A DNA stretch of 30,013 nt from an uncultured Eubacteriales bacterium (GCA_948514155.1 CAOQYA010000001.1:1-30013), one strand, 5' to 3'; positions 18,336-26,501 are shown, counted from the stretch's first letter. Numbers and translations are program-made. Notes: a model not told the origin generated them from the sequence alone.

Positions 18336-19262
18336 TTAAGCGCCTTTTTTATTTAATTTCTTCAGTTTGATTTTTGGCTTCAGCATCCTTTTTTTAAGAA
18401 GCAGCACGGCCACAGCCAAGCATCCCGCACCAAACGCCGCGCTTAGCAACAGCATTCCCCAAAGCGGAACATTCAGTCCCACAAAGCCAACATTGCCGGC
18501 GGAGAACCAGGCGTCTTTCATAATTTCGCTAATCTCAGCCGACATGCCAAACTGGGCAAAGACATCGTTAAGCACAATTTGCTTCAGCCAAATGGTCATG
18601 TGGGTGAATGGAAGACATGAGCCCACATATTTGGCCGCCGAGCCAAGATTTGTGTATGGCATATATATTCCGCACAAAAAGCCCAGCAGCGTGCCCATTA
18701 TGCCGTTAATCACCCCAATAGCCGCCGATGTTCGCACAAGAATGGTGATTAAAAGCATGATTGCACAAGAAATCAGCGTTATCACAATAAGTGCGCCAAC
18801 AAGATAAAAGAAAGTGCCTGCGCTCAGCCAAAAAGTCGTGGCCGCGCCAATGATTATCACCGATATTGCAAGTGTGAGAAAGTTGAGCGCGAAAGAGATA
18901 ATCAAACTGGAAAGTAAATAGGAAAGAATAAGTTGAGAGGGCTTTATTTTTGCAATCAAGAACGCATCCACTTTGCGCTTTTCAAGGTCATATGCCACAA
19001 ATGTGAAAACTCCGGCGGAGAGCGAAACAGAGTTAAGCACCAGCACGCCCATAATCATTTGTGAATAAATTGCGAAATTAAGTTGATTTGAGGTTAAGTC
19101 TGTGCCCGCCAATTCGTTAAAGCCCTGAGCATAGAGTTTCGCGATAAACAGAAAGTAGAGCGCAATCATAATAATGCTGGAAAACAGCGAAAAGAAAAAG
19201 GTTGCTTTGCTTCTTAAAAACAGCAGACAATTTCTTTTCGTTAAAGAATAAATCTTATTCAC
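18336..19262 (-). CDS. ABC-2 type transporter permease
   Basis: Integral membrane half of an ABC exporter, 308 aa. About six hydrophobic segments are visible: around residues 22-45, 65-90, 105-140, 150-175, 185-205 and 270-295. This matches the ABC2_membrane/DrrB-type fold. The start is GTG at 19262, preceded by a strong AGGAGGGG; it overlaps the ATPase gene (stop at 19257-19255) by 8 bases, so the two are translationally coupled. The C terminus is strongly basic (KKRMLKPKIKLKKLNKKGA), presumably cytoplasmic. The cargo is unknown; relatives export drugs, lipids or polysaccharides. Confidence 0.85.
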   Translation of the reverse strand: MNKIYSLTKRNCLLFLRSKATFFFSLFSSIIMIALYFLFIAKLYAQGFNELAGTDLTSNQLNFAIYSQMIMGVLVLNSVSLSAGVFTFVAYDLEKRKVDAFLIAKIKPSQLILSYLLSSLIISFALNFLTLAISVIIIGAATTFWLSAGTFFYLVGALIVITLISCAIMLLITILVRTSAAIGVINGIMGTLLGFLCGIYMPYTNLGSAAKYVGSCLPFTHMTIWLKQIVLNDVFAQFGMSAEISEIMKDAWFSAGNVGFVGLNVPLWGMLLLSAAFGAGCLAVAVLLLKKRMLKPKIKLKKLNKKGA

Positions 19263-20169
19263 CTTTCCCCTCCTTTGTGCCGCTATCTGCTATGGCATTT
19301 AAGAAAACGTCGTCCATGCTGCCACGCAGCACCTCAAAATATTTCACCTGGCTTTTCAGTTTAGAAAGCAGGTCAATCTCCTGCGATGCGTCTTTAAACA
19401 AAAATTGATAGTAGTCAGAAACTTTTGTAAATTTCAGTCCCTTTATAGTTTCTTTGAACTTCTTTTCGTCTTTTGGCACAACTCTAATCTTGTCGCAAGA
19501 ATATTTGTCTTTAAGGAAGGCGGGGCTTCCCTCGGCAATCTTTTTTCCATGGTGGATGATAACAACTTCGTCAGCCTCCGCCGTCTCTTCCATGTAGTGA
19601 GTGGTCAAGAACACAGTCATGCCGCTTTCACATCTTATCTTGTTTATTATCTGCCAAACATCAATTCTTGTCTTTGGGTCAAGGCCGGTGGTCGGCTCGT
19701 CCAGAAAAAGTATTTCAGGAGTGTTAAAAAGTGCGCGGGCAATTTCCACCCTTCTCTTCTGCCCTCCCGAAAGCGTTTTAAACTTTTTCTTTTCAAACTC
19801 TTTTAAATCAAACATATTGGCAAGTTCTTCATATCGCTTTTTAACAGCGTCCGAGCGCTTGCAATAAAGGCTGCCAAAAAGTTTAATATTTTCCTCCACC
19901 GAGAGCACGTCGTCACAAATGTTATTTTGAAAAACAACGCCAATTCTGTCTTTAAACTCTTTAAAGGCTTTATCTTCGTGATAAACAATCTTTCCGCTAT
20001 CGCGCTCAAGCGTGCCGATAAGCATGTTAATCGTGGTGCTTTTTCCCGCGCCATTCTGACCGAGAAATGCAAAAAGTTTGCCCTCTTCCACGCTGAATGA
20101 AAGCCCGTCCACGGCTTTCAATGAGCCAAACGACTTAGATAAATCTTCCACCTCTAAAACCTTCGCCAT
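19255..20169 (-). CDS. ABC transporter ATP-binding protein (DrrA-like, ABC-2 exporter)
   Basis: ATPase subunit of a two-gene exporter with the permease that follows. Visible motifs: Walker A GQNGAGKST (37-45), Q-loop Gln81, signature LSGGQ (133-137), Walker B ILFLDEP (153-159) and H-loop His191. The region after about 215 is the C-terminal extension usual in DrrA-like proteins. I chose ATG 20169, with GGAG about 7 bases upstream, over a GTG four codons earlier that overlaps this ribosome binding site. Length 304 aa is normal for the subfamily. The operon has its own promoter at 20202-20230. Substrate not predictable. Confidence 0.92.
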   Translation of the reverse strand: MAKVLEVEDLSKSFGSLKAVDGLSFSVEEGKLFAFLGQNGAGKSTTINMLIGTLERDSGKIVYHEDKAFKEFKDRIGVVFQNNICDDVLSVEENIKLFGSLYCKRSDAVKKRYEELANMFDLKEFEKKKFKTLSGGQKRRVEIARALFNTPEILFLDEPTTGLDPKTRIDVWQIINKIRCESGMTVFLTTHYMEETAEADEVVIIHHGKKIAEGSPAFLKDKYSCDKIRVVPKDEKKFKETIKGLKFTKVSDYYQFLFKDASQEIDLLSKLKSQVKYFEVLRGSMDDVFLNAIADSGTKEGKGE

Positions 20170-20201
20170 TTCTTTCTCCACAAAAATTTTTATCAGTAGA
20201 A

Positions 20202-20230
20202 ATTATATTCATAAAACGCTGATATTCCAA
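20202..20230 (-). promoter_or_regulatory. Promoter of the ABC-2 exporter operon
   Basis: Minus strand: TTGGAA (20230-20225), 17-base spacer, perfect TATAAT (20207-20202). Confidence 0.75.
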
Positions 20231-20242
20231 ATGAAATTTAAT

Positions 20243-20283
20243 TAAAAAACTGGCACTTTGAAGTAACTTTCATGATGCCAGTA
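20243..20283 (-). terminator. Terminator of the lipoprotein gene
   Basis: Minus strand: ACTGGCA (20282-20276), a 20-base loop that can fold a small inner stem (GAAAGT/ACTTC), TGCCAGT (20255-20249), then a run of Ts. Confidence 0.75.
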
Positions 20284-20289
20284 TGTAAA

Positions 20290-21390
20290 TTAATATATTG
20301 AATTTCGAACATTGTTGTAAATTTCGTCTTCTGTTGTGAAGTTTGCAAAGCAAATTTCAACTGTGACATTTTGAGTTATTGTCTGCACTCCATTAGTTGA
20401 AACTATCTGCCTATTGTAATATATCACTTGATATCTCTCGCTCTGACCTTGATATTTAAATTCACACACTGTCGCCCAATAGCCACCAACATATGTTTGA
20501 TCAAAATTTAAAATCTCAACATTCGAGTTGTAAGCAGAGCCTGAAGTGTTAAATTCCGCTTTAATAGAATTTTCTGTTACTGTGCGCAAAGTTAAACGCC
20601 CTATAACAATATATTGCTTCGTTTCATTGTTTGAAAATGTTGCAATTGCACCTTGCTGCATAACTTGTTTGGCAAAGCCCATTTCTTCACCTGGGACGAA
20701 GCATTTTATATGGGCGTCACTAAACGCTTCGTAGCCCTCTGCCGGCGAAACACGATAGTAGTATGATAAATTTAGACCTTCATACCAAATATTAAACATT
20801 TTTTCTGTAGACCAGATTTCATCGGTGTAAAAGCCGTCAATCATATCACTTGTCACATCAACAAACTCTTGCCTGCCGTTAGAATATGAAACAATTATTT
20901 TCATTTCTTCAAGAGGAAGAGTCTCCCCAAGCATGTATGTATCCTTAATAAATTTTTCTTCTTCCATAAGCGAAATTTCAGTGATGTATTCCGGGTAAAT
21001 GTTCACATAAAAAGATGTGGAAACTTCGCCTGCATACTTTTCGCTTGTAAATTTAAGCGACACAAGTTGCGAATAAGCGGGCTCAGAAGAGTCGAAACCG
21101 ATAACCTCATAATGTATGTTTTCCGGAATTTCAGAAAGTGAGTAACATTGAAGCGTCCACTCTGTCATTTCCTCTTTGTCGATATATGTCAAATCCACAA
21201 ATGTCTGATTAAGGTCAAACTCGTCCCCGCAAAAATAATCCGTTTTAGTGGAAACATCTCCATAACTTGCTAATCTCACGCTTACAAGTTTATCGCCAAC
21301 ATATGCATCGCCCCCGCAGCCAATAAGCCCAATCGAGACAGGAATAAGCGCAAAAGCAAAAATAATGGGAATAATAATCTTCTTTTTCAT
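20290..21390 (-). CDS. Secreted lipoprotein with bacterial Ig-like domains
   Basis: The ATG at 21390 has GGAGGAG just upstream. Residues 1-25 are a lipoprotein signal: KKK, a hydrophobic core and the lipobox LIGC with Cys25, so the mature 342-residue protein is expected to be lipid-anchored on the outer face of the membrane. Two Ig-like units follow. The second (about 145-235: DTYMLGETLPLEEMKIIVSY, then DMIDGFY) has the Big_3-like pattern 'GETL-L--MK--V-Y-NG'. The first (about 32-140) is more divergent. The C-terminal 120 residues are beta-rich and unrecognised. It has its own strong promoter and terminator. Function unknown; a surface or substrate-binding role is likely. Confidence 0.8.
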   Translation of the reverse strand: MKKKIIIPIIFAFALIPVSIGLIGCGGDAYVGDKLVSVRLASYGDVSTKTDYFCGDEFDLNQTFVDLTYIDKEEMTEWTLQCYSLSEIPENIHYEVIGFDSSEPAYSQLVSLKFTSEKYAGEVSTSFYVNIYPEYITEISLMEEEKFIKDTYMLGETLPLEEMKIIVSYSNGRQEFVDVTSDMIDGFYTDEIWSTEKMFNIWYEGLNLSYYYRVSPAEGYEAFSDAHIKCFVPGEEMGFAKQVMQQGAIATFSNNETKQYIVIGRLTLRTVTENSIKAEFNTSGSAYNSNVEILNFDQTYVGGYWATVCEFKYQGQSERYQVIYYNRQIVSTNGVQTITQNVTVEICFANFTTEDEIYNNVRNSIY

Positions 21391-21409
21391 ATTCTCCTCC
21401 TTGTTTATA

Positions 21410-21438
21410 AGTATAAACTTGAATGCGAATTTTGTCAA
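21410..21438 (-). promoter_or_regulatory. Promoter of the lipoprotein gene
   Basis: Minus strand: TTGACA (21438-21433), 17-base spacer, TATACT (21415-21410). Confidence 0.85.
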
Positions 21439-21453
21439 TAAAAATGTTTATCC

Positions 21454-23121
21454 CTACATCCTATAAACTTCGTCGGCAAGGTTTATCAGCCGGTCGTCAT
21501 GAGAAATCACAATTACGATATTGTTTTTCTTCAGCCGCAAAATCGCTTCCAGCACGCGCTGGACATTATCTGCGTCGAGGTCGTTAGTCGGCTCGTCAAA
21601 TATGTAAATCTCGGCCGGCCTGCTTATCGCCCTCACAAATGAAATTCTTTTTTTCTCGCCGCCAGAAAGCGTGTTTTGAATGCTTTGCACTTCTCCCGGC
21701 GCTTGCGTGCGATAGATAAGATTATCAAGTTTAAATCTTTGAATGTTCTTCTTTGCCCGCGAATTTGGCTGATGTTGTGGATAACAAATATTGTCCATAA
21801 TACTGCGGTCAAAAATTGTGCCATTCTGAAGAGTGACTGCAATCTTCGAGGCGTTGTAAAACAGCGAGCGCACCTGATATTTATCGTTAACAATAATCTC
21901 TCCGCTTTTGTATTCCTTAAGGCCCAAGAGGCAGCATATAAGCGTAGTTTTGCCGCAGCCACTCAGCCCCACAATGCAAGTGAGTTTATTAGTCTCAAAA
22001 GTTACGTTGATGTTTTGCCTATAAAAATCGCCAATCTCAATTTCAAGGCCTCTAACTTCAATCTTCTCAATTTTTTTGTTTTTCAAAAGTTTATTTTCTT
22101 GCTTTGCCAATGCGTTAAAGTGGTCACTCTCGGCCGGAATAAATTCGTTAATGCGGCAAACTCTAAAGGCCATTTGTGCAAGTATGTTTATAAAATGCCC
22201 CATATCGTTGACCGGAGAAAAGACTTTGTCAAGATATGACACGACAAGAATTTGTGTGTTAACACCAATCGCAGCAACACCGAAGGCTTTAATCATCAAA
22301 ACTAAACTAAGCGCAATGTAGGCATATTCAAAAAGATATAGCAGCCCCCAATAGCCCACAAGAATTCGCGAACTCTTTTTGGTTAATTTATAATCTTTCT
22401 TGTTCTCACCTTTCAAAAGATTAAGTTCATGATATGACGAGTTTGTGAACACAATAAAAGACAAGTTATTAACGCAATTGTTGATGTTATTGCTAATCTT
22501 GGAGTTGATTTCATCCGAGCGAATAAAAAGTTTTTTGTCGATTTTGGAGCGGAACTTGCTGATAAACAGCACTCCACAAGCAAGAATAAGCCCGCCCAGC
22601 GAAACCCAAACATTTATCGTCGCCAGATAAACAAGTGCAATCGCCGCCGATACAAAAAACGGAAATACTTCAATCAAAACAATAGCCAATAGGTCGCCGA
22701 CCGCTTCTGTCGAACTTTCTATAATGAAAATAATCTCGCCCACCGATTTTTTTAAATCTATATTTTTTCTCGGCGTAAGCAACTCCCTCATCGCGCGCTC
22801 TTTGTAAGTAAGGCATGCGGCAGCGTTAAAATTATTCTGCGCCGCTCTTGCAACTGTGCTGAATGTCCACAAGAAGAATAAAGCCGCAAAATTGAAGGCT
22901 ATCACCGCCTCAATGCTCCAACTTGCCGGCAAAAGAATGCCAAAAAACAGAGTTGGCTCGCCTAGGAATTTGGCTGTGAGGCATGCAATGATTTGCGGCA
23001 AAGCAAGAATTGCAAGCGACCTGGTCGCGCAAAGAAGCAGCACTCCAACAAATTCAAACTTCATCTTTTTGTCAAACATTTTCCAAAGTGTTTTAAACGC
23101 CTTCCAAAAACTTCTCTTCAT
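21454..23121 (-). CDS. ABC exporter, fused permease and ATPase
   Basis: A 555-aa half-size ABC exporter. The N-terminal 330 residues hold the hydrophobic segments of a type I exporter domain (near 25-50, 60-90, 135-185, 245-295). The ATPase follows: Walker A GLSGCGKTT (about 384-392), Q-loop near 429, signature LSGGEKKR (about 484), Walker B IYIFDEP (about 503), and H-loop in VISHDD (about 539). I chose ATG 23121, with GAGGTG upstream. It probably homodimerises, or pairs with a partner outside the window. It is divergent from an AraC/GyrI-like regulator with which it shares the intergenic region, which suggests inducible export of a drug, peptide or toxic compound. The exact substrate cannot be read. 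Confidence 0.9.
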   Translation of the reverse strand: MKRSFWKAFKTLWKMFDKKMKFEFVGVLLLCATRSLAILALPQIIACLTAKFLGEPTLFFGILLPASWSIEAVIAFNFAALFFLWTFSTVARAAQNNFNAAACLTYKERAMRELLTPRKNIDLKKSVGEIIFIIESSTEAVGDLLAIVLIEVFPFFVSAAIALVYLATINVWVSLGGLILACGVLFISKFRSKIDKKLFIRSDEINSKISNNINNCVNNLSFIVFTNSSYHELNLLKGENKKDYKLTKKSSRILVGYWGLLYLFEYAYIALSLVLMIKAFGVAAIGVNTQILVVSYLDKVFSPVNDMGHFINILAQMAFRVCRINEFIPAESDHFNALAKQENKLLKNKKIEKIEVRGLEIEIGDFYRQNINVTFETNKLTCIVGLSGCGKTTLICCLLGLKEYKSGEIIVNDKYQVRSLFYNASKIAVTLQNGTIFDRSIMDNICYPQHQPNSRAKKNIQRFKLDNLIYRTQAPGEVQSIQNTLSGGEKKRISFVRAISRPAEIYIFDEPTNDLDADNVQRVLEAILRLKKNNIVIVISHDDRLINLADEVYRM

Positions 23122-23136
23122 AATCACCTCATAGAG

Positions 23137-23205
23137 GTTATAACACAAAGAAAAATCAAAATGTGCACATTTCTGTTATCAAAAATGTGCATTATATGTT
23201 AGAAT
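23137..23205. promoter_or_regulatory. Divergent promoter/operator region between ABC exporter and AraC-type regulator
   Basis: Two direct repeats, ATCAAAATGTGCA (23155-23167) and ATCAAAAATGTGCA (23178-23191), have their TGTGCA ends 24 bp apart, about two helical turns, the usual geometry for an AraC-family dimer; the first also forms the palindrome AATGTGCACATT. The regulator gene has an extended -10 (TGT-TAGAAT, -10 box 23200-23205) next to the second repeat. The exporter has an extended -10 on the minus strand (TGT-TATAAC, box 23142-23137) with no good -35, as expected for an activated promoter. Confidence 0.65.
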
Positions 23206-23211
23206 TAGACT

Positions 23212-23991
23212 GTGGAAAATATAGACAGATTAAATCAAGTGTTCAAATACATAGAAAGCCAGTTGCAAAAAGAAATTGATATGCAGACAATCGCACACAT
23301 CATGTGCGAAAACAGAGAAAGCAGCGAACGCATTTTTAAATTTATCACGGGAAGCACCATTCGCGAGTATTTCAAAAGCCGCAAGATGAGCATGGCAGCA
23401 TTGGAACTATGCAAGAAGGGCGCGAAGGTTGTTGATGTTGCAACAAGTTTTGGCTACACTTCCAGCCAGGCATTCGCGCGTGCTTTTCGCAATTATTTTG
23501 GGTTCAGCCCACGAGAAATTAAGAACGATAAAAACAGTCTAAAACTCTTTCCGCCATTTTTTGCGTCGATAGAACTCAATCGCGAAATTTTGCATTTTAA
23601 AATTGTTCAGCAGGAAGCACTAACACTCTTTGGACAGAGCATAACAATAAAGGATGGCGACACAGGCGCTGCCGCTCGCGCCTTTTGGAAAAGTTTTGAT
23701 AAAAGCAAACTCTCTAATCCTTATTTCGGATTTGCAGCCGAAAAAAAAGACGAGGATGAATATTTCATCGCGTCGTCTTCACCTTTTGAAGGCTGCGAAG
23801 AAATATTATTCCCCGCTTCAAAATTCGCAGTTTTCACTTTTGATAGAAATGTGATTGAAAGCGAAAAGATTTCTCAGATTTTTAAATACTGGATCAATGA
23901 AAGCGGTCTGGAAGTAAATCACGCTATCCCACGCCTAGAAAAATACAACAATGAAAGTCTGGAAATATTTTTCCCAGTGCGGGAGAAATAA
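23212..23991 (+). CDS. AraC-family regulator with GyrI-like ligand-binding domain
   Basis: A 259-aa transcription regulator. An N-terminal AraC-type double helix-turn-helix covers about residues 8-105, with the family C-terminal mark GYTSSQAFARAFRNYFGFSP. The remainder (about 125-259) resembles the GyrI-like small-molecule binding domain (ending VNHAIPRLEKYNNESLEIFFPV). This architecture is typical of regulators such as Rob/BmrR-like sensors of drugs. It is divergent from an ABC exporter, which it probably controls through the repeats in between. The start is GTG at 23212 with no Shine-Dalgarno; it lies 7 bases after the -10 box, so the mRNA may be leaderless. A later start would cut into the first HTH. 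Confidence 0.85.
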   Translation: MENIDRLNQVFKYIESQLQKEIDMQTIAHIMCENRESSERIFKFITGSTIREYFKSRKMSMAALELCKKGAKVVDVATSFGYTSSQAFARAFRNYFGFSPREIKNDKNSLKLFPPFFASIELNREILHFKIVQQEALTLFGQSITIKDGDTGAAARAFWKSFDKSKLSNPYFGFAAEKKDEDEYFIASSSPFEGCEEILFPASKFAVFTFDRNVIESEKISQIFKYWINESGLEVNHAIPRLEKYNNESLEIFFPVREK

Positions 23992-24017
23992 AAAAGGGCA
24001 GCAATATGCAGCCTTTT
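23992..24017. terminator. Convergent terminator between the AraC-type gene and the DUF6879-like gene
   Basis: AAAAGG (23992-23997) pairs with CCTTTT (24012-24017) around an imperfect inner stem (gcaatatgc). It gives U-rich tails in both directions and overlaps the stop codon of the minus-strand gene (24018-24016). Confidence 0.55.
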
Positions 24018-24594
24018 ACAAAATATTTTCTTCTTTTAGACGCCTAATGATATATTCATTTGGCTCGAGCATGCCTTTAAAATTCTCACTCTTCTCAAAA
24101 ACAGTGTCATAGAAATCTGAAACTTCTTTAACGGCTTTTTTGTCTGTCACATGCCACGCGCCCAAACTTTCATTCCCGCGACCGAAATCAAGGATAAACA
24201 TGTTTCCATTTTCAAAAAGAACAAAGTCATACATCTTCTTAGGAAAGAGAGAGCGGTCTTTTGTTATTCGGATATCTTGTCCGTAGGCCTCGTCGATAAG
24301 ATAAGTATAATATTCCCACTTTAAATATTCATGAATTGGCTCTTCAATGTAGTGAATGCGTTTGATGTTATCTTTGCCACCCCAAGCGTTTTTGTGAAAT
24401 TCTTTCATCGTGACTATAAACTTTTCGTAGTCACCATTTTTGTAATCGTCAATAGGGTCAACCATTTCATATGTCTGCAAAAATTCAAGTTTTCTACACT
24501 TGACACCCTCTTTTTTAAACTTGTCCCAGTATCCAAGATACTCCGCATCGGTAAGTTTCTTTGCATAGTTAACTATTTTTTCAAAGTCTGGCAT
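24016..24594 (-). CDS. DUF6879-like protein, 192 aa
   Basis: ATG at 24594 has AAAGGA 7 bases upstream. The protein follows the pattern I associate with the DUF6879 family: 'CRKLEFLQTYE', then 'KRIHYIEEPIHEYLKWEYYTY', then 'GQDIRI' and 'YDFVLFENGNMFILDF'. In Actinobacteria such proteins are usually found beside DUF397 and XRE genes and have no established biochemical role. A second, diverged homologue is in this window at 26996-27586; they share YAK.LT..EY, FRK/CRK.E.LQ.Y, the P...YL..E.Y motif and GQ. The gene begins only 28 bases after the 3' end of tRNA-Leu on the same strand, so it may be read from the tRNA promoter. No membrane helix or signal. Family assignment is by eye. Confidence 0.65.
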   Translation of the reverse strand: MPDFEKIVNYAKKLTDAEYLGYWDKFKKEGVKCRKLEFLQTYEMVDPIDDYKNGDYEKFIVTMKEFHKNAWGGKDNIKRIHYIEEPIHEYLKWEYYTYLIDEAYGQDIRITKDRSLFPKKMYDFVLFENGNMFILDFGRGNESLGAWHVTDKKAVKEVSDFYDTVFEKSENFKGMLEPNEYIIRRLKEENIL

Positions 24595-24622
24595 TATTTT
24601 TCCTTTAGGCTAAAATTTTCAT

Positions 24623-24706
24623 TGGTGCAGATGACAGGATTTGAACCTGCAATGGTTACCCACTAGTACCTGAAACTAGCGCGTCTGCCAATTCCGCCAC
24701 ATCTGC
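24623..24706 (-). tRNA. tRNA-Leu (anticodon CAG)
   Basis: Minus strand, 5' end at 24706: acceptor GCAGATG pairs perfectly with CATCTGC, followed by discriminator A and an encoded CCA (24625-24623). Anticodon stem-loop CTAGT-TTCAGGT-ACTAG gives anticodon CAG (codon CUG). T arm contains GGTTCAAATCC. The long variable region fits a class II tRNA. The first 16 bases of this gene are duplicated upstream (24837-24852). Confidence 0.93.
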
Positions 24707-24886
24707 ATGTTTAATTTTATTTTGCCCCAAAGCGGAATTGGTCAGACCTTCTGCACTAGAACGCGAAGCGTTCGCACCGGCTGAAGTTCTATTAAGTGAA
24801 ATGCGTCAGCATTTCAAGACACGCTCCGAGGAGGTTATTCCGCCACATCTGCATATTTGATTTTGATTTCGCTCTAAGGTGGAGTT
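24691..24886. repeat. Duplication of the tRNA-Leu 5' end around a 146-bp hairpin-rich segment
   Basis: attccgccacatctgcat occurs at 24691-24708 (tRNA 5' end) and identically at 24837-24854. Similarity continues about 32 bases further (24709-24740 versus 24855-24886), with most differences being transitions. The spacer holds two strong hairpins: gaacgc-gaa-gcgttc (24760-24774) and tgaaatgc-gtca-gcatttca (24797-24816). In addition ccaattccgc (24689-24698) has a perfect inverted copy gcggaattgg (24732-24741), extending as TCTG/CAGA with one bulge. No open reading frame is apparent. This may be a small inserted element or a template-switch product; the mechanism is not decidable from sequence alone. 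Confidence 0.65.
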
Positions 24887-24924
24887 AATATCGCAATGCG
24901 CACATTCGCCAAAACAAAAACTTT

Positions 24925-25104
24925 CTATCTTTTAAAGACATCGTCAAGTTCTTTGCGCGAATTCAATATACTTGCGCCTTCATTTAAACACTCCAGATAA
25001 GATTTGTCTGATACCCTATCTTCTTGCGACTGAGTTTTCAACTCTTCTCTAGATTTACGCTTCTCTAAAAATTTCTCATATTCCGACACATCAAAAATTT
25101 TCAT
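24925..25104 (-). CDS. Small hypothetical protein, 59 aa
   Basis: A short minus-strand frame from ATG 25104 to TAG 24927-24925. The product begins MKIFDVSEYEKFLEKRKSRE and is very hydrophilic, rich in Lys, Glu and Ser, and likely helical or coiled-coil in its first half, ending KELDDVFKR. The ribosome binding site is weak (GGATGGTG about 6 bases upstream). Codon choice and amino-acid composition look protein-like rather than random. It lies upstream of the tRNA-Leu/DUF6879-like unit on the same strand, with the duplicated segment in between. No family recognised; it could be a spurious frame. Confidence 0.5.
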   Translation of the reverse strand: MKIFDVSEYEKFLEKRKSREELKTQSQEDRVSDKSYLECLNEGASILNSRKELDDVFKR

Positions 25105-25244
25105 TTTTACACCATCCTATTTTTTATCTAAATTTCAAAAAAATATAATTCACCAATGAACGTTATCATTATATAGTTTTTCAATAAAATTTTCAACTGT
25201 TTTAAGAAAAAATAAAAGTTCTTTTTTTTGCCCCTTAATTTAAT

Positions 25245-25273
25245 TTGACAATTTTCAAACAGAGATATATAAT
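25245..25273 (+). promoter_or_regulatory. Consensus promoter of the MscS gene
   Basis: TTGACA (25245-25250), 17-base spacer, TATAAT (25268-25273): a perfect sigma-A consensus. The 25105-25244 stretch before it is AT-rich and otherwise featureless. Confidence 0.9.
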
Positions 25274-25299
25274 TGTGGTGTTTTCAAAGGAGAAAAAAT

Positions 25300-26424
25300 A
25301 TGGATTGGGCAAAAATTTGGGACGACATTTGCACATATTTCAAAACTAATGCTTGGAACATTGTTTGGTTTTTTGCAATTCTCGTCATTGGTCTTATCGT
25401 TATTAAAATTTTATTGGTTGCTATAAGAAAAATTCTTAAACACACCAAAATGGAAAAAATTGCGCAGCAATTTATTTGCACAATATTAAAGTTCGTGCTT
25501 TGGCTTGCTCTTGTTCTCATTCTGCTTTCACAACTCGGTCTCGAAATCACCGGCATACTCACCGCATTTAGTGCTATCTTGTTGGCTGTCGGCATGGCTC
25601 TGCAGAATGCAATTGCCAATGTTGCAAACGGAATTATCATAATTTCCAGCCACATGTTTAAAAAGGGTGATTATATTATAACAAACGGCGTTGAGGGAAA
25701 AATTACAGACATCAACTTCATGTTCACAACTCTTATCACAAACGACAACAAAAAAATCACACTTCCAAACAGCACACTGATTAACAACAATGTGACCAAT
25801 CTTGGTGCATTCCCAAGACGCAGAGTTGATTTTACATTCTCGGTGGCATATGAGACCGATGTTGAACTCGTGAAAAAAATCGTAACTGATGTTATGAAAA
25901 GTGATGGAAGAGTATATCTCGACCCTGCCCCATTCTGCCGCCTTAAAATATTAAATGCAAGCAGCATCGACTTCGCAGCAAACTGCTGGTGCGACAATGA
26001 AGACTATTGGGATGTATACTATTACATAATCGAAAATGTGTATAATGAATTTAAACGCAAAAACATTTCAATTCCATACAATCAACTCGAAGTTCGCGAA
26101 AGAAAGGACAAGGTTGTTATGCCTGTTACTAAAAGCAAACTTCCAGAACGCGTGGAAAAAGTTAGACCAAAAGAGCATGAAAATGCGATGGAGTCACTCA
26201 CAAAACTTTTTGTTCTCAAGAAGGGCGAGCCTAAACAAAAGAAACAAAAACTTTCAAGAAAAGAAAGAAAGGCCCTAAAGAAAAACCCACAACCTGCTAA
26301 CGCCCCAAAACTTGAAGAGACCATTATAGAAAAGGTTGAGCCAAAAGCAAAAGCCCCAGCCAAAACAAAAACTACAACTTCCGCAAAAGCGCAGACTAGA
26401 AAAACTTCTAAATCAAAAAAATAG
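25300..26424 (+). CDS. Small-conductance mechanosensitive channel, MscS family
   Basis: Membrane channel opened by bilayer tension to release solutes during osmotic downshock; works as a homo-heptamer. Three membrane segments: about 20-42, 60-80 and 85-118. The last is the pore helix (ILLAVGMALQNAIANVANGI), followed by the conserved beta domain (KKGDYIITNGVEGKITDINFMFTTL, then LPNSTLINNNVTN). The body matches the usual length of about 285 residues. After it comes an unusual 75-residue tail, about 300-374, made almost wholly of Lys, Ala, Pro, Glu and Thr, likely disordered. ATG at 25300 has AAAGGAG 7 bases upstream; earlier in-frame codons fall in the promoter. The gene stands alone under a consensus promoter, so expression is probably high and constitutive. 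Confidence 0.92.
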   Translation: MDWAKIWDDICTYFKTNAWNIVWFFAILVIGLIVIKILLVAIRKILKHTKMEKIAQQFICTILKFVLWLALVLILLSQLGLEITGILTAFSAILLAVGMALQNAIANVANGIIIISSHMFKKGDYIITNGVEGKITDINFMFTTLITNDNKKITLPNSTLINNNVTNLGAFPRRRVDFTFSVAYETDVELVKKIVTDVMKSDGRVYLDPAPFCRLKILNASSIDFAANCWCDNEDYWDVYYYIIENVYNEFKRKNISIPYNQLEVRERKDKVVMPVTKSKLPERVEKVRPKEHENAMESLTKLFVLKKGEPKQKKQKLSRKERKALKKNPQPANAPKLEETIIEKVEPKAKAPAKTKTTTSAKAQTRKTSKSKK

Positions 26425-26430
26425 GAACAA

Positions 26431-26462
26431 AAAAAACGATTGCAACCTCGCAATCGTTTTTT
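26431..26462 (+). terminator. Terminator of the MscS gene
   Basis: CGATTGC (26437-26443), loop aacctc, GCAATCG (26450-26456), with As before and six Ts after. May also act in the reverse direction. Confidence 0.88.
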
Positions 26463-26501
26463 AATAAACCCAAGGCATAATTAAAATTTAAAACGACAAA
26501 T

